Shown here: positions 17,256 through 25,806 of the stretch, one piece after another
Layout of the letters: each line of letters starts with the position of its first letter
Numbering within the stretch: position 1 is the first letter of the stretch
Source: Dehalococcoidales bacterium
GTDB lineage: Bacteria > Chloroflexota > Dehalococcoidia > Dehalococcoidales > UBA5627
Reading direction: 5' to 3'
DNA length: 64,000 bases
Assembly: GCA_041656115.1 (NCBI GenBank)
Contig: JBBAED010000003.1
Location: 62,001 to 126,000 of the forward strand
Notes under the pieces: model-generated
The model's database searches: none
Told to the model about the DNA's origin: nothing
The model's input: the letters and a program-made list of their open reading frames with translations, nothing else
Translations under genes and position numbers: made by a program

Positions 17256-19256
17256 ATGACTGTTGACGAATTATGTATTAATACCATCCGCACCCTTTCA
17301 ATGGATGCGGTCCAAAAAGCAAGTTCAGGGCACCCCGGTGCACCGATGGGGATGGCGGCAATGGCCCATACCCTGTGGAATAAATTCTTAAAGCATAACC
17401 CGCAAAATCCGCAATGGATTAACCGTGATCGGTTTATATTATCTCCGGGGCATGCGTCTGCGCTCCTCTATTCCCTTTTGTATCTTACCGGCTATGATTT
17501 ATCGTTGGATGATTTAAAAAATTTCAGACAGTGGGGCAGTAAAACACCCGGACACCCCGAATTTGGGATGACCGCGGGGGTTGAAGTAACAACAGGCCCC
17601 CTCGGGCAGGGCTTTGCCAACGGCGTCGGGATGGCTATTGCCGAAAGGCGACTGGCCGAACTCTATAACCGACCCGGATTCGATATTATCGACCATTACA
17701 CCTATGCCTTTGTTTCCGACGGGGATTTAATGGAAGGGATATCATCCGAGGCGGCATCACTTGCCGGAACCTTGCAACTCGGAAAACTGATTTATCTTTA
17801 CGATGATAACGACATATCGATTGAAGGCAGTACGGATATCACTTTTAAAGAGGATGTCGCTTTGCGCTTTAAGTCTTTCGGATGGCAGGTTATCGGGCCG
17901 ATTGACGGGAACGATATAAACGCGCTATCCGATGCTATTGAAGAAGCCAAAAATGAAACGTGCCTTCCGAGCCTGATAATTTGTAAAACCGTAATAGGTT
18001 ATGGCAGCCCGAATAAACAGGGCAAGAACTCCGCTCACGGGGAACCGTTGGGAGCTGAAGAGGTTGTGCTCAGTAAGAAAAACTTAAATTGGCAATTCTC
18101 CGACCCTTTTTATGTGCCCGAACAAGCCTTAGCCTATTTCCGCAAGGCCTTGGATAGAGGGAAAGCCGAAGAACAAAATTGGAACAATTTAATAAATTCT
18201 TATCGGGATTCCTACCCCGATGATTACAAACAGCTTATGGCTGATTTAAATGCAGAGTTACCGCAAAATTGGGACAGCGGGCTTGACGGACTTTTTACCG
18301 ACTTTACCCAAAAGTTTGCTACCAGAGAGGCTTCGGAACAAGTGATTAACACAATTGCGCCTCGAATTAACGCATTGGTTGGCGGTTCTGCCGATTTGGC
18401 GCCTTCGACCAAAACAACAATTAAAAATGCCAAATCCTTTTCAGCGGAGTGTTACAGCGGACGCAATTTCCATTTTGGTATTCGTGAGCATGCGATGGGG
18501 GGAATTGCCAACGGTATGACACTGCACGGAGGGGTAATTCCGTTTGTCTCCACATTCTTGGTTTTTTACGACTATATGCGCGCGGCGGTCAGGCTTTCGG
18601 CACTAATGAAACAGGGTGTTATTTATGTTTATACACACGATTCGGTTGCCGTGGGCGAAGACGGGCCGACGCACCAACCCATTGAGCAGTTAGCGGGGCT
18701 AAGAACTGTTCCCGAATTAGTAACAATCAGACCGGCCGATGCCAATGAAGTTGTCGAAGCTTGGAAAATCGCTGTTAGCAGTCGAAACAATCCGACGGCT
18801 CTTGTTTTTACCCGCCAAAAGCTGCCCGTTATTGATAGAGATAAGACATCCGCAGCATCAAATCTTAAGTTTGGCGGTTATGTGCTGTGGGAATCATCTC
18901 CCGCTTTTGAGATAATTTTAATTGCTACCGGTTCCGAGGTGCATGTTGCCCTTGAAGCAGGAGAGCTGCTGGCAGGGCAAGGCGTACATGTCCGCGTTGT
19001 CTCTCTGCCCTCTTGGGAGCTTTTTGAGGCTCAATCGGAGGAATATAGGGAATCGGTGCTGCCAAAGAATATTAAAGCCAGGATTTCGATTGAGGCCGGT
19101 GTAACCTTCGGATGGGAACGCTATGTCGGAACAGAAGGATTGGCAATCGGAATTAATACTTTTGGCGCTTCGGCTCCGTTCGGTGTTTTATACAAACAAC
19201 TTGGGTTTACCGCGGAAAGGGTTGTAGCGGACGCGCTTAAACTGCTGGGGAAGTAA
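17256..19256 (+). CDS. tkt: Transketolase
   Basis: The 666-residue enzyme moves two-carbon units between sugar phosphates with thiamine diphosphate, linking triose and pentose phosphates. Visible are SSGHPGAPMGMA near the N-terminus, the GxGH-type loop, the TDP motif SDGDLMEG...DDN (about 154-185), the middle-domain FGIREHAMGGIANG and DSVAVGEDGPTHQP. Full family length. The ATG at 17256 is preferred over GTG 17250, as GGAAG lies at normal spacing. Its 3' end faces the epimerase-like gene. In an organism without a complete oxidative pentose pathway it would supply ribose and erythrose phosphates. Confidence 0.95.
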   Translation: MTVDELCINTIRTLSMDAVQKASSGHPGAPMGMAAMAHTLWNKFLKHNPQNPQWINRDRFILSPGHASALLYSLLYLTGYDLSLDDLKNFRQWGSKTPGHPEFGMTAGVEVTTGPLGQGFANGVGMAIAERRLAELYNRPGFDIIDHYTYAFVSDGDLMEGISSEAASLAGTLQLGKLIYLYDDNDISIEGSTDITFKEDVALRFKSFGWQVIGPIDGNDINALSDAIEEAKNETCLPSLIICKTVIGYGSPNKQGKNSAHGEPLGAEEVVLSKKNLNWQFSDPFYVPEQALAYFRKALDRGKAEEQNWNNLINSYRDSYPDDYKQLMADLNAELPQNWDSGLDGLFTDFTQKFATREASEQVINTIAPRINALVGGSADLAPSTKTTIKNAKSFSAECYSGRNFHFGIREHAMGGIANGMTLHGGVIPFVSTFLVFYDYMRAAVRLSALMKQGVIYVYTHDSVAVGEDGPTHQPIEQLAGLRTVPELVTIRPADANEVVEAWKIAVSSRNNPTALVFTRQKLPVIDRDKTSAASNLKFGGYVLWESSPAFEIILIATGSEVHVALEAGELLAGQGVHVRVVSLPSWELFEAQSEEYRESVLPKNIKARISIEAGVTFGWERYVGTEGLAIGINTFGASAPFGVLYKQLGFTAERVVADALKLLGK

Positions 19257-19263
19257 TTAAAGC

Positions 19264-19908
19264 CTAACTGTTACAGATATTAACCAGGTGTTTGAAACTT
19301 GCCGCCGGGTCCTCTTGGCGGAAGACTGCACTTCCGACGCAAATTGAGCTTACGCCGGTGGAGGCAACGGTTTTGATGTTATCCTCTTTGATTCCGCCGT
19401 CAATACTTGCCGATACGTTCGGATATTTTTGGCAAAATTCCCTGATTTTATTAAGCACTTCGGGGATAAATTTACTGCCGTAAAAGCCGGGGATAACCGA
19501 CATAAATAACACGGAATCCAATTTATCCGTTAGTGGTTCGATTGCTTCAATACTTGTATCGGGATTGATTGCAATGCCTGCTTTTAGACCGGCATTATGA
19601 ATCATATCGATTATTTTTGAGTGCAAATTTGTAGATTCGTAGTGAAAAATAATCTGCTCGGCGCCGGCTTCGGCAAAATCGGCAATATACGTTTCTGGGT
19701 TATTTACCATTAAGTGGGCTTCCCATTTTAGTTTTGTTTTTGTATCAATGATGTCTTTAAAGGTAATACTTTGAGAGGGAACAAATAAACCGTCCATAAT
19801 ATCAATCTGGACAAAATCGGTAAACGTTGCCGAAACGGCAAGCATTTTGTCCAATTCCGCTCGATTGTCGGTTAGTACCGCAGGTACAATTTGAATTAAG
19901 TTTTCCAT
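19264..19908 (-). CDS. rpe: Ribulose-phosphate 3-epimerase-like protein
   Basis: A 214-residue TIM barrel that interconverts ribulose-5- and xylulose-5-phosphate in the family. Recognisable are QIDIMDGLFVPS, WEAHLMV, VIPGFYGSKF and SIDGGI. One oddity is that the first metal-binding His of the usual H-V-D-V-M-D-G is Gln here, and the active-site Ser-Leu-Ser region reads PAVLTD; the second His and both Asp ligands remain. It may be a divergent Rpe or a related sugar-phosphate enzyme. The convergent transketolase supports the pentose-phosphate assignment. It is 17 bases downstream of the UPF0280 gene and probably shares that operon. Confidence 0.75.
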   Translation of the reverse strand: MENLIQIVPAVLTDNRAELDKMLAVSATFTDFVQIDIMDGLFVPSQSITFKDIIDTKTKLKWEAHLMVNNPETYIADFAEAGAEQIIFHYESTNLHSKIIDMIHNAGLKAGIAINPDTSIEAIEPLTDKLDSVLFMSVIPGFYGSKFIPEVLNKIREFCQKYPNVSASIDGGIKEDNIKTVASTGVSSICVGSAVFRQEDPAASFKHLVNICNS

Positions 19909-19925
19909 TTTAACACCCTTTAATT

Positions 19926-20660
19926 TTATTGCTTAGCAGGAATTTCACACAACTCTAAATCCCCCCAAACACCCATCTCATTATCCTTGATAATCACGGC
20001 GCCTTTCAACAGCCCGCTGCTTTTAGCATACTCCAATGCTTTGTTAATATCGCCTATTGTTTTAACCATATTGCAAACTGCGGTTGCGGCGGCATCGGCT
20101 ATTGTTGCCGAATCCGCTACAATTACCGCCGCATCGGCTTTGCCGAAACTAAACGCATGCCCAACCGTACCCGAAGATGTGCAAATTCCGAGCGGGGTAT
20201 TTTGAGGCATTATTTCGATTCCGTAAACCCCGCTAAGAGGGGAATCTCCGGCATAGATGCCAACGGCTCTCTTTTTTTGGCTGCTTAAAAATATATCGCC
20301 GCCGTTTTCGATAATAACTTCTTCCGTCAGTTGAAGCAACTCTTTTCCGACATAATCGCTAATTGCACCGGCAACCGCCGCCATCGGTCCGACATCAAAC
20401 TTTGCTGAAGCTTCAATCATATCGCGGACGATTTGCGGATAGCTGTCGTTTGATTTTAAAGGTTTTAAGGAATTGGCAAACTCAGGGCACAATTTAATAT
20501 GGTTTTCCAGTTCTTTCCTGAATTTTGCGGTGATATTAAGCGCTTTTGCTTTTAAATCGGCGGACGAGCGGATATACAAATCGGTCTCTTTGATAACTAT
20601 ATTGTAAGAGAACAGATCCTTATCTTGCACCCAATCACGATAAGTTTTTGGTTGATACAT
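19926..20660 (-). CDS. UPF0280 (COG2122, ApbE-like) protein of anaerobic homocysteine synthesis
   Basis: The 244-residue protein has the family landmarks DVGPMAAVAGAISDYVG, ENGGDIFL and GICTSSGTVGHAFSFGKADA, related to the flavin-transferring ApbE fold. In Methanosarcina the homologous COG2122 protein was linked genetically to homocysteine formation from sulfide together with DUF39 and NIL-ferredoxin proteins (from my knowledge of that work). The same three families sit together here in one minus-strand unit, which supports a joint role in methionine supply. It follows the ferredoxin gene after 4 bases. Confidence 0.85.
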   Translation of the reverse strand: MYQPKTYRDWVQDKDLFSYNIVIKETDLYIRSSADLKAKALNITAKFRKELENHIKLCPEFANSLKPLKSNDSYPQIVRDMIEASAKFDVGPMAAVAGAISDYVGKELLQLTEEVIIENGGDIFLSSQKKRAVGIYAGDSPLSGVYGIEIMPQNTPLGICTSSGTVGHAFSFGKADAAVIVADSATIADAAATAVCNMVKTIGDINKALEYAKSSGLLKGAVIIKDNEMGVWGDLELCEIPAKQ

Positions 20661-20664
20661 AACA

Positions 20665-21075
20665 CTAGAAGTGTGATTCCATTGCCCTTAGCGGACAAGT
20701 TTTCAAACATAACCCGCAAGCGATACATTTTGAAGCATCAAACGATATCAAACGTGTATCAAAATCGAGTTTAAAAGCCTTGGTGGGGCAAACGGTAACA
20801 CAGGCACCGCAGTGGGTACATTTTTCATCGTTGCGAACAACGTTTTCCGAAAGAGGTTGAATACTGACGCCGGTTCCGGTCAGGTATTTGACCCCTTTAT
20901 CGTAATTGGCACGCTCGCCGCGCAGTTCGATAACCATTAAGCCTTGCTCATCGGGGATAATTGAGGCCTTCATAATGTTTAATTCAAGGTCGTAATCTTT
21001 AATTAGGTGATATACGATAGCCCTGTCCACCAAACGGGCAGGAAACTGTAACACTATTTTCTTTGAAACAACCAT
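20665..21075 (-). CDS. NIL domain plus 2x[4Fe-4S] ferredoxin, homocysteine synthesis
   Basis: The 136-residue protein combines an N-terminal NIL domain (residues 1-75) with two cluster motifs, CTHCGACVTVCP and CIACGLCLKTCP, each followed by the Pro typical of bacterial ferredoxins. It likely delivers low-potential electrons to the DUF39 enzyme encoded just upstream (21 bases). NIL domains also occur in MetN, but the fusion to ferredoxin together with DUF39 is characteristic of the anaerobic sulfide-to-homocysteine system. Confidence 0.9.
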   Translation of the reverse strand: MVVSKKIVLQFPARLVDRAIVYHLIKDYDLELNIMKASIIPDEQGLMVIELRGERANYDKGVKYLTGTGVSIQPLSENVVRNDEKCTHCGACVTVCPTKAFKLDFDTRLISFDASKCIACGLCLKTCPLRAMESHF

Positions 21076-21095
21076 TTAGTCCTCACTTAACGGAA

Positions 21096-22304
21096 CTATT
21101 CCGGAATCGGGCGTTCTTTTAAGGGTTTGGTATTTAAACCGGAAAGAGGCCCCGGAATCGGTTCGACCGGGTTCGTTAAAAGGAAACGTCCGTCTTTAAT
21201 CCAATCTTTTAACGTATTGGCAATCACCAATGCCTGTGAATAACTTGAAAGAGAAGCGGTGGGAACTTGCTTCCCGCTCACTTCAACCTTTCCGCTTTTT
21301 AACTCGGCATAGGTGGTTTCTTTAATAACGTTTGCAATCATATTCGGGTAATCCGAAGAATAATCGATAATCGGCGCAACAATATCGGCATCGGTTATTG
21401 CGACATGCTCAAGGATTTCCTCCGAAAGGATGGGGATGGGGATACCGACCCCGATACTAAGGGTGGAGCCGTAGCCAAGCATACTGGTACCGCGTAACCA
21501 GCGCGAATCCATTTGTTTTAAGTCGCCGATAAGGGCCAGAGTCCCCGCACCGCGTGTCGGTATTCCTTTTTCGTTACGCGGAGCGCCCGGGTTATGCTGA
21601 GTGCCGTGGTAGGCTACAAAACCAACCCCGCCCCCCAAAAAGATTTTGGTACCGATTCCGATAGTCTTGTAATAAGGGTCGTTTAATAAAGGCGATAACT
21701 GCCCCGAGGTGGAGTAATTAATATTACCCATATTAGCTTTAAGCATCCCCATATAGGTGTAAATAACCTTTGAAGACAGATTTATCGCCGCATTGTAGTT
21801 TTGGTAAGCGTTTCTCGGATTGAATAAAATCGCTTCGTTAATATCTTTAATGTTAATTAATGTTTCCAGTTTTTTACGCGGGTAACAATCGGTTCCGTAT
21901 GCCGTTACCGATAAACGTACATCTTTACCCGCTACCAATTCCTCAATTACATGCCCGCCGCCATAATTGAACTCACCCGGATAATTTCTGTTTCGGGGGT
22001 CATCGTCGGGCAGGGCATTAGCGCCGATTAATATATCGGTTGCCGCAAGACCGGTATAAGCCAGAACTTCGTTAAGATAGGCCTTTCCTCCGCCCAGTTT
22101 AATCCGCGGATAAGAGTGTCCGATATTAAGATAGGCGCTTGATGAACACATTGCACCGAAGGTCCCGGTTGTTACCACATCCACATCGCGGGCGGCTTGT
22201 TTGATGCCCTTTTCTTTGGCAATTTTAATTATTTCTTCGGCATTAACAACAACGGCTTCGCCTTTTTTGATTTTAGCGTTGATTTCTTCGATTGTTTTTG
22301 GCAC
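21096..22304 (-). CDS. DUF39 (COG1900) homocysteine biosynthesis protein
   Basis: This 402-residue protein has the DUF39 core: VVTTGTFGAMCSSSAYLNIG near residues 43-62, LGGGKAYLNEV, NYGGGHVIEELVAGK and FLGGGVGFVAYHGTQHNPG. The Cys in GAMCSS and the Cys in YGTDCYPRK are candidates for a persulfide or thiol role. The family converts aspartate semialdehyde and sulfide to homocysteine in methanogens and sulfate reducers (established for homologues; no conventional metB/metC/metY is nearby). It heads the operon DUF39, NIL-ferredoxin, UPF0280, rpe, behind a clear promoter. CBS domains found in some relatives are absent. Confidence 0.9.
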   Translation of the reverse strand: MPKTIEEINAKIKKGEAVVVNAEEIIKIAKEKGIKQAARDVDVVTTGTFGAMCSSSAYLNIGHSYPRIKLGGGKAYLNEVLAYTGLAATDILIGANALPDDDPRNRNYPGEFNYGGGHVIEELVAGKDVRLSVTAYGTDCYPRKKLETLINIKDINEAILFNPRNAYQNYNAAINLSSKVIYTYMGMLKANMGNINYSTSGQLSPLLNDPYYKTIGIGTKIFLGGGVGFVAYHGTQHNPGAPRNEKGIPTRGAGTLALIGDLKQMDSRWLRGTSMLGYGSTLSIGVGIPIPILSEEILEHVAITDADIVAPIIDYSSDYPNMIANVIKETTYAELKSGKVEVSGKQVPTASLSSYSQALVIANTLKDWIKDGRFLLTNPVEPIPGPLSGLNTKPLKERPIPE

Positions 22305-22365
22305 TTTGGGCTCCTAAAATAACCGATAGTTTTTGACGGCTTTTAATTTGGAAATAAATAAGTAA

Positions 22366-22394
22366 ATCATAAACCGTAAACGAATGCTTGTCAA
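22366..22394 (-). promoter_or_regulatory. Promoter of the homocysteine operon
   Basis: Minus strand: TTGACA (22389-22394), 17 bases, TATGAT (22366-22371), 62 bases before the DUF39 start. Confidence 0.7.
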
Positions 22395-22483
22395 TTGAAA
22401 ACGATTTTACGGAGGTTTAAAACCGGCATTTGCTGTTAAACACTGATTTATCGTAAATAAATCCACCATTTACCGCTCATTGA

Positions 22484-22492
22484 TGATATAAT
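22484..22492 (+). promoter_or_regulatory. Extended -10 promoter of birA
   Basis: TGATATAAT (22484-22492) is an extended -10 element; no good -35 is seen. It is about 34 bases upstream of the ATG. Confidence 0.45.
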
Positions 22493-22525
22493 GATATTAC
22501 AATCAAATTAACCGAGGTGACAATC

Positions 22526-23311
22526 ATGCCTGCCGAAGAAGATATTTTATCCGCTTACAGTATTTCCAATAAACTTGAAACGAATTTTATCGGTAAAAGA
22601 GTTACGGTTTATCCGAAATTGGCTTCAACTATGGAAATCGCTAAAATTGCCGCTTCCAAAAAAGTTCCTGAGGGGACGCTGATTATTGCCGAGGAACAAT
22701 CTGCCGGTAAAGGCCGTCTTGACAGGGAGTGGGTTTCTCCGCAGGGTTGTATATCACTGTCGTTAATACTTTACCCGGATATTAAGCGCCTGCCGTCTTT
22801 AATAATGGTGGCCTCGGTTGCTTTAATGCGCACCATTAATAAATTAACCGGATTAAATGCGGTTATTAAATGGCCGAACGATATTTTAATAAAAAGAAAA
22901 AAGGTTGCCGGGATACTAATTGAGGGTGCAATACAGCATGTTAACGTTAGTTACGTGGTAATCGGAGTGGGGCTTAATGCCAACCTTAACCCCAAAGATT
23001 ATCCCGAAATTGAAGCAATTGCAACATCCTTATCCGAAGAAAAGGGCCGATACATTGAGCGTGTCGGGCTTATTCGTGAGTTTCTTACCGAGTTTGAAAA
23101 ATTGTATAGTTTAGCCGCACAAAGCGATTTGGTTTACAAAGAATGGCGCGATAATATGGATACTATCGGCAAAAAAGTATCGGCAAAATCGGGGAATACT
23201 TCTTACAAAGGCAAAGTTAAGGGCGTTACCGAAGACGGGCGGCTGGTTATTGAAACATCGGACGGGGAAACAATTAATTTTACCGCAGGGGATGTTATCT
23301 TAATCGAATAG
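22526..23311 (+). CDS. birA: Biotin-protein ligase, monofunctional
   Basis: The 261-residue enzyme attaches biotin to carboxylase carrier domains through biotinyl-AMP. The nucleotide loop GKGRLDREWVSP, the KWPNDILI motif and the GVGLNANLNP strand are present, as is a C-terminal SH3-like domain (GKVKGVTEDGRLVIE). The N-terminal winged-helix domain of repressor-type BirA is absent, so it is not expected to regulate transcription. ATG 22526 preferred over GTG 22517 because GAGGTG precedes it. The biotin carboxylase at 459-1877 is a plausible partner system. Confidence 0.93.
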   Translation: MPAEEDILSAYSISNKLETNFIGKRVTVYPKLASTMEIAKIAASKKVPEGTLIIAEEQSAGKGRLDREWVSPQGCISLSLILYPDIKRLPSLIMVASVALMRTINKLTGLNAVIKWPNDILIKRKKVAGILIEGAIQHVNVSYVVIGVGLNANLNPKDYPEIEAIATSLSEEKGRYIERVGLIREFLTEFEKLYSLAAQSDLVYKEWRDNMDTIGKKVSAKSGNTSYKGKVKGVTEDGRLVIETSDGETINFTAGDVILIE

Positions 23312-23337
23312 ATAACACCCCCCGATAATTTGTTATT

Positions 23338-24093
23338 TTACTTATCTTCTTTTTTCATAAACATTGATAACATATCAATCGGAATCGGGAATACCAGCGT
23401 ACTGTTTTTTTCCGATGCAATTTCAGTTAACGTTTGCAAGTATCTCAGTTGTAACGTTACCGGCTCTTTGGCGATTACCGTTGCCGCCTCTGCCAGTTTT
23501 TCAGATGCCTGGAATTCACCTTCGGCATGGATAATCTTGGCACGGCGCTCTCTTTCAGCTTGGGCCTGTGCTGCCATTGATCTTCGCATTGTTTCGGGGA
23601 GTTCAACTTCTTTAATTTCAACAACGCTGACTTTTATGCCCCACGGATCGGTGTGTTCATCAATTATCGATTGCAGTGTTTGATTTAACTTTTCCCTCTT
23701 GGCGAGCAGCTCATCAAGTTCGGATTGCCCGAGTACGTTTCTTAAAGTTGTTTGCGATATTTGAGAAGTCGCTTTGATATGGTCAAGGACTTTAACAACC
23801 GAGGCCTCGGGGTCAACTACCCTGAAATAAACAACGGCATTAACCCTTACCGTAACGTTATCCTTGGTAATAACTTCCTGAGAAGGAACATCCATTGTCA
23901 CAACACGTAAATCAACCTTGGTCATTCGGTCAACAAAGGGGATAATAAAGAAAAGACCCGGCCCTTTAGCGCCGATAAGTCTTCCGAGCCTAAAAATGAC
24001 ACCTCTTTCGTATTCCGCAACAACCCTAATCGCCAGGGACAGCAAAAAAAGAACAGCAACCGCAACAGCAATATAACCGTAAAGATCTATCAA
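23338..24093 (-). CDS. Slipin/stomatin-like SPFH membrane protein
   Basis: The 251-residue protein has one N-terminal hydrophobic hairpin (residues 5-22), then the SPFH/band-7 domain (VAEYERGVIFRLGRL, VDLRVVTMDVPSQEVITKDNV, LDELLAKREKLN) and a helical region rich in Ala and Glu. Such proteins oligomerise in membrane microdomains. The start overlaps the stop of the NfeD-like gene in an ATGA, the classic slipin/NfeD pairing. It converges with birA. Confidence 0.92.
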   Translation of the reverse strand: MIDLYGYIAVAVAVLFLLSLAIRVVAEYERGVIFRLGRLIGAKGPGLFFIIPFVDRMTKVDLRVVTMDVPSQEVITKDNVTVRVNAVVYFRVVDPEASVVKVLDHIKATSQISQTTLRNVLGQSELDELLAKREKLNQTLQSIIDEHTDPWGIKVSVVEIKEVELPETMRRSMAAQAQAERERRAKIIHAEGEFQASEKLAEAATVIAKEPVTLQLRYLQTLTEIASEKNSTLVFPIPIDMLSMFMKKEDK

Positions 24094-24392
24094 TTGTCTC
24101 CTCCATCATTTAGATTTTTACTGACAAACAGCTTCAGTCCGTCTGTTTGTTTGATAATAACATATTCACCGGTTTCGGCGGAGCCGCAATCAATTTCGGC
24201 ATTCCATATCTCGCCCTCCAGGAAAACAGTTCCCTGAGGGTTGAGTGTTCTTTTGACAATCGCGGTTCTGCCGACTAATTCTTCTCTCCCGGCTGAAATC
24301 CGGTTTTTATGGGCAGCTGCAACGCGTTCAACCACAAAAACAATCAGAAAAACAGAAATTGTAACGATTAAAACAATGAGCCAAACATCCAT
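24090..24392 (-). CDS. NfeD-like membrane protein
   Basis: 100 residues: one transmembrane helix (about 3-24) and a C-terminal OB-fold domain (ELVGRTAIVKRTLNPQGTVFLEGEIW, with GEYVIIKQTDGLKL). This is the short NfeD form lacking the ClpP-like protease. It pairs with the slipin gene by a 4-base overlap and probably assists its assembly. Strong GGAGGAG before the ATG. Confidence 0.88.
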   Translation of the reverse strand: MDVWLIVLIVTISVFLIVFVVERVAAAHKNRISAGREELVGRTAIVKRTLNPQGTVFLEGEIWNAEIDCGSAETGEYVIIKQTDGLKLFVSKNLNDGGDN

Positions 24393-24453
24393 TTAGAATT
24401 CAACTCCTCCCTTTGTTGGTAATAAAAGAGCGGATGAGAACCGGCACGATTAA

Positions 24454-24482
24454 AGTATAAACGTATTACCACCGAACTGCAA
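24454..24482 (-). promoter_or_regulatory. Promoter of the nfeD-slipin pair
   Basis: Minus strand: TTGCAG (24477-24482), 17 bases, TATACT (24454-24459), about 60 bases before the NfeD start. Confidence 0.5.
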
Positions 24483-24502
24483 CTTTCAAAAAGCATTTTT
24501 AT

Positions 24503-24531
24503 TTGTATACAAAGCTGTTTTATTGTAGAAT
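24503..24531 (+). promoter_or_regulatory. Probable promoter of the his operon
   Basis: TTGTAT (24503-24508), 17 bases, TAGAAT (24526-24531), 30 bases before hisZ. It partly faces the divergent nfeD promoter. No leader peptide or attenuator fits in so short a leader. Confidence 0.5.
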
Positions 24532-24561
24532 TTACTCACTAATAATATGAGGGAAATGATT

Positions 24562-25806
24562 ATGAAAGCAGAAAAATGCAAAGGTTTTAATGACCTTACG
24601 CCCGATGATATGCGGGCTTTTCGTTTGGTGGAAGATACTTTCCGTGATTGTTGTTTAGGCTGGGGTTACGATGAAATTCGCACTCCCACTATTGAATATC
24701 TGCATCTATTTACATCTGCCGGCACTTTAACCCCCGACATGCTAAGTAAGGTTTATTCCTTTTTGGATTGGGACGGTTGGAGCGGTGAAAGGGTTGTCCT
24801 TAAGCCCGATGGCACTATTCCCGCGGCCAGATACTATATCAATAACAATTTAAGCGGGTTGGCAAGGCTTTTCTATGTAACCAACCTCTTTATGTTTGAC
24901 GGAACCGGTCAAAAATCGCGCGAAACGTGGCAATGCGGTGCCGAACTGATTGGCTTAAACAGTTCGTTAGCCGATATTGAGCTTATTTCGCTTTCGGTTG
25001 ATGTCTTAAGACAGCTTGGGCTTACGGATATTTCGCTTGAGTTATCGCATGCCGGTTTAATTAAGGCTTTGCTTGATAATCTTGAGCTTAGCGCGGATGA
25101 AAAAACGCATCTCTTTACCCGTATCTTAGAAGGTGATTCGGCAGCTATCGAGTTACTTAAAAAAGATAACCCTGAAACTGTTGAAATCCTGAATCTTCTT
25201 TTGGAACTCAAAGGCGATTCATCGGGGTTTTTGAAAAATATTAAGGCCTTGTCCACAAAACACACCCCCAATATTGCAGAGGCGCTTGATAATTTCATAT
25301 TTGTTCTGGAAAAACTGGATGAACTCGGCCTCGATTATACCGTTGATTTGGCTTCCGGCAAAGGGTTTGAGTATTATACCGGCCTGATTTTCCGCTTACT
25401 GATTAACCAAAAGGTTGTTGGCGGCGGCGGCAGGTACGATGCCCTAATTCCCCAAATGGGCGGTGAGGCAACCCCGGCTGCCGGTTTTGCGCTATACGTA
25501 GACCAGCTGGTTGAAGTTATTGAACCCGAGTTTACGATTGAACTCGATACCAACAGAATCCTAATCAAAAATCCGAGCGCCGTAATTGACGAAGGTTTTA
25601 ATCTGGCGGAGATATTGCGGGATTTCGGTTATACGGTTATATTGCAGCTTGCCGATGAGCAAAAAGAGGATTGCGGGTGGCTCTTGGAAGTTTCCGCTGA
25701 AGGCCTTAAATACGTTTTAACCGATTCCGAAAATAAAAACGTGGTTGAAACCGACGATGTTGCCGAAGTTCTGAAAATGCTGGGATGTACTGAAGATGTC
25801 GCTTAA
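24562..25806 (+). CDS. hisZ: ATP phosphoribosyltransferase regulatory subunit HisZ
   Basis: The 414-residue protein is a histidyl-tRNA synthetase paralog. It has GFNDLTPDDM, the class II motif region LKPDGTIPAARYY, and a GGGGRYDALIPQMG stretch like HisRS motif 3, but no C-terminal anticodon-binding domain of normal type. HisZ forms a complex with the short HisG and confers catalysis and histidine feedback. ATG 24562 is chosen over 24547 because GAGGGA lies seven bases ahead. It overlaps hisG by 11 bases, which supports HisZ over a true tRNA synthetase. Confidence 0.9.
   Translation: MKAEKCKGFNDLTPDDMRAFRLVEDTFRDCCLGWGYDEIRTPTIEYLHLFTSAGTLTPDMLSKVYSFLDWDGWSGERVVLKPDGTIPAARYYINNNLSGLARLFYVTNLFMFDGTGQKSRETWQCGAELIGLNSSLADIELISLSVDVLRQLGLTDISLELSHAGLIKALLDNLELSADEKTHLFTRILEGDSAAIELLKKDNPETVEILNLLLELKGDSSGFLKNIKALSTKHTPNIAEALDNFIFVLEKLDELGLDYTVDLASGKGFEYYTGLIFRLLINQKVVGGGGRYDALIPQMGGEATPAAGFALYVDQLVEVIEPEFTIELDTNRILIKNPSAVIDEGFNLAEILRDFGYTVILQLADEQKEDCGWLLEVSAEGLKYVLTDSENKNVVETDDVAEVLKMLGCTEDVA

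Noticed and set aside
22439..22525. BirA as a repressor with an operator upstream of its own gene
   Set aside because: The protein lacks the winged-helix domain, so no bio operator is expected.
24562..25806. Histidyl-tRNA synthetase
   Set aside because: It resembles HisRS but overlaps hisG in a his operon and lacks a normal anticodon-binding domain, so HisZ is the better call.
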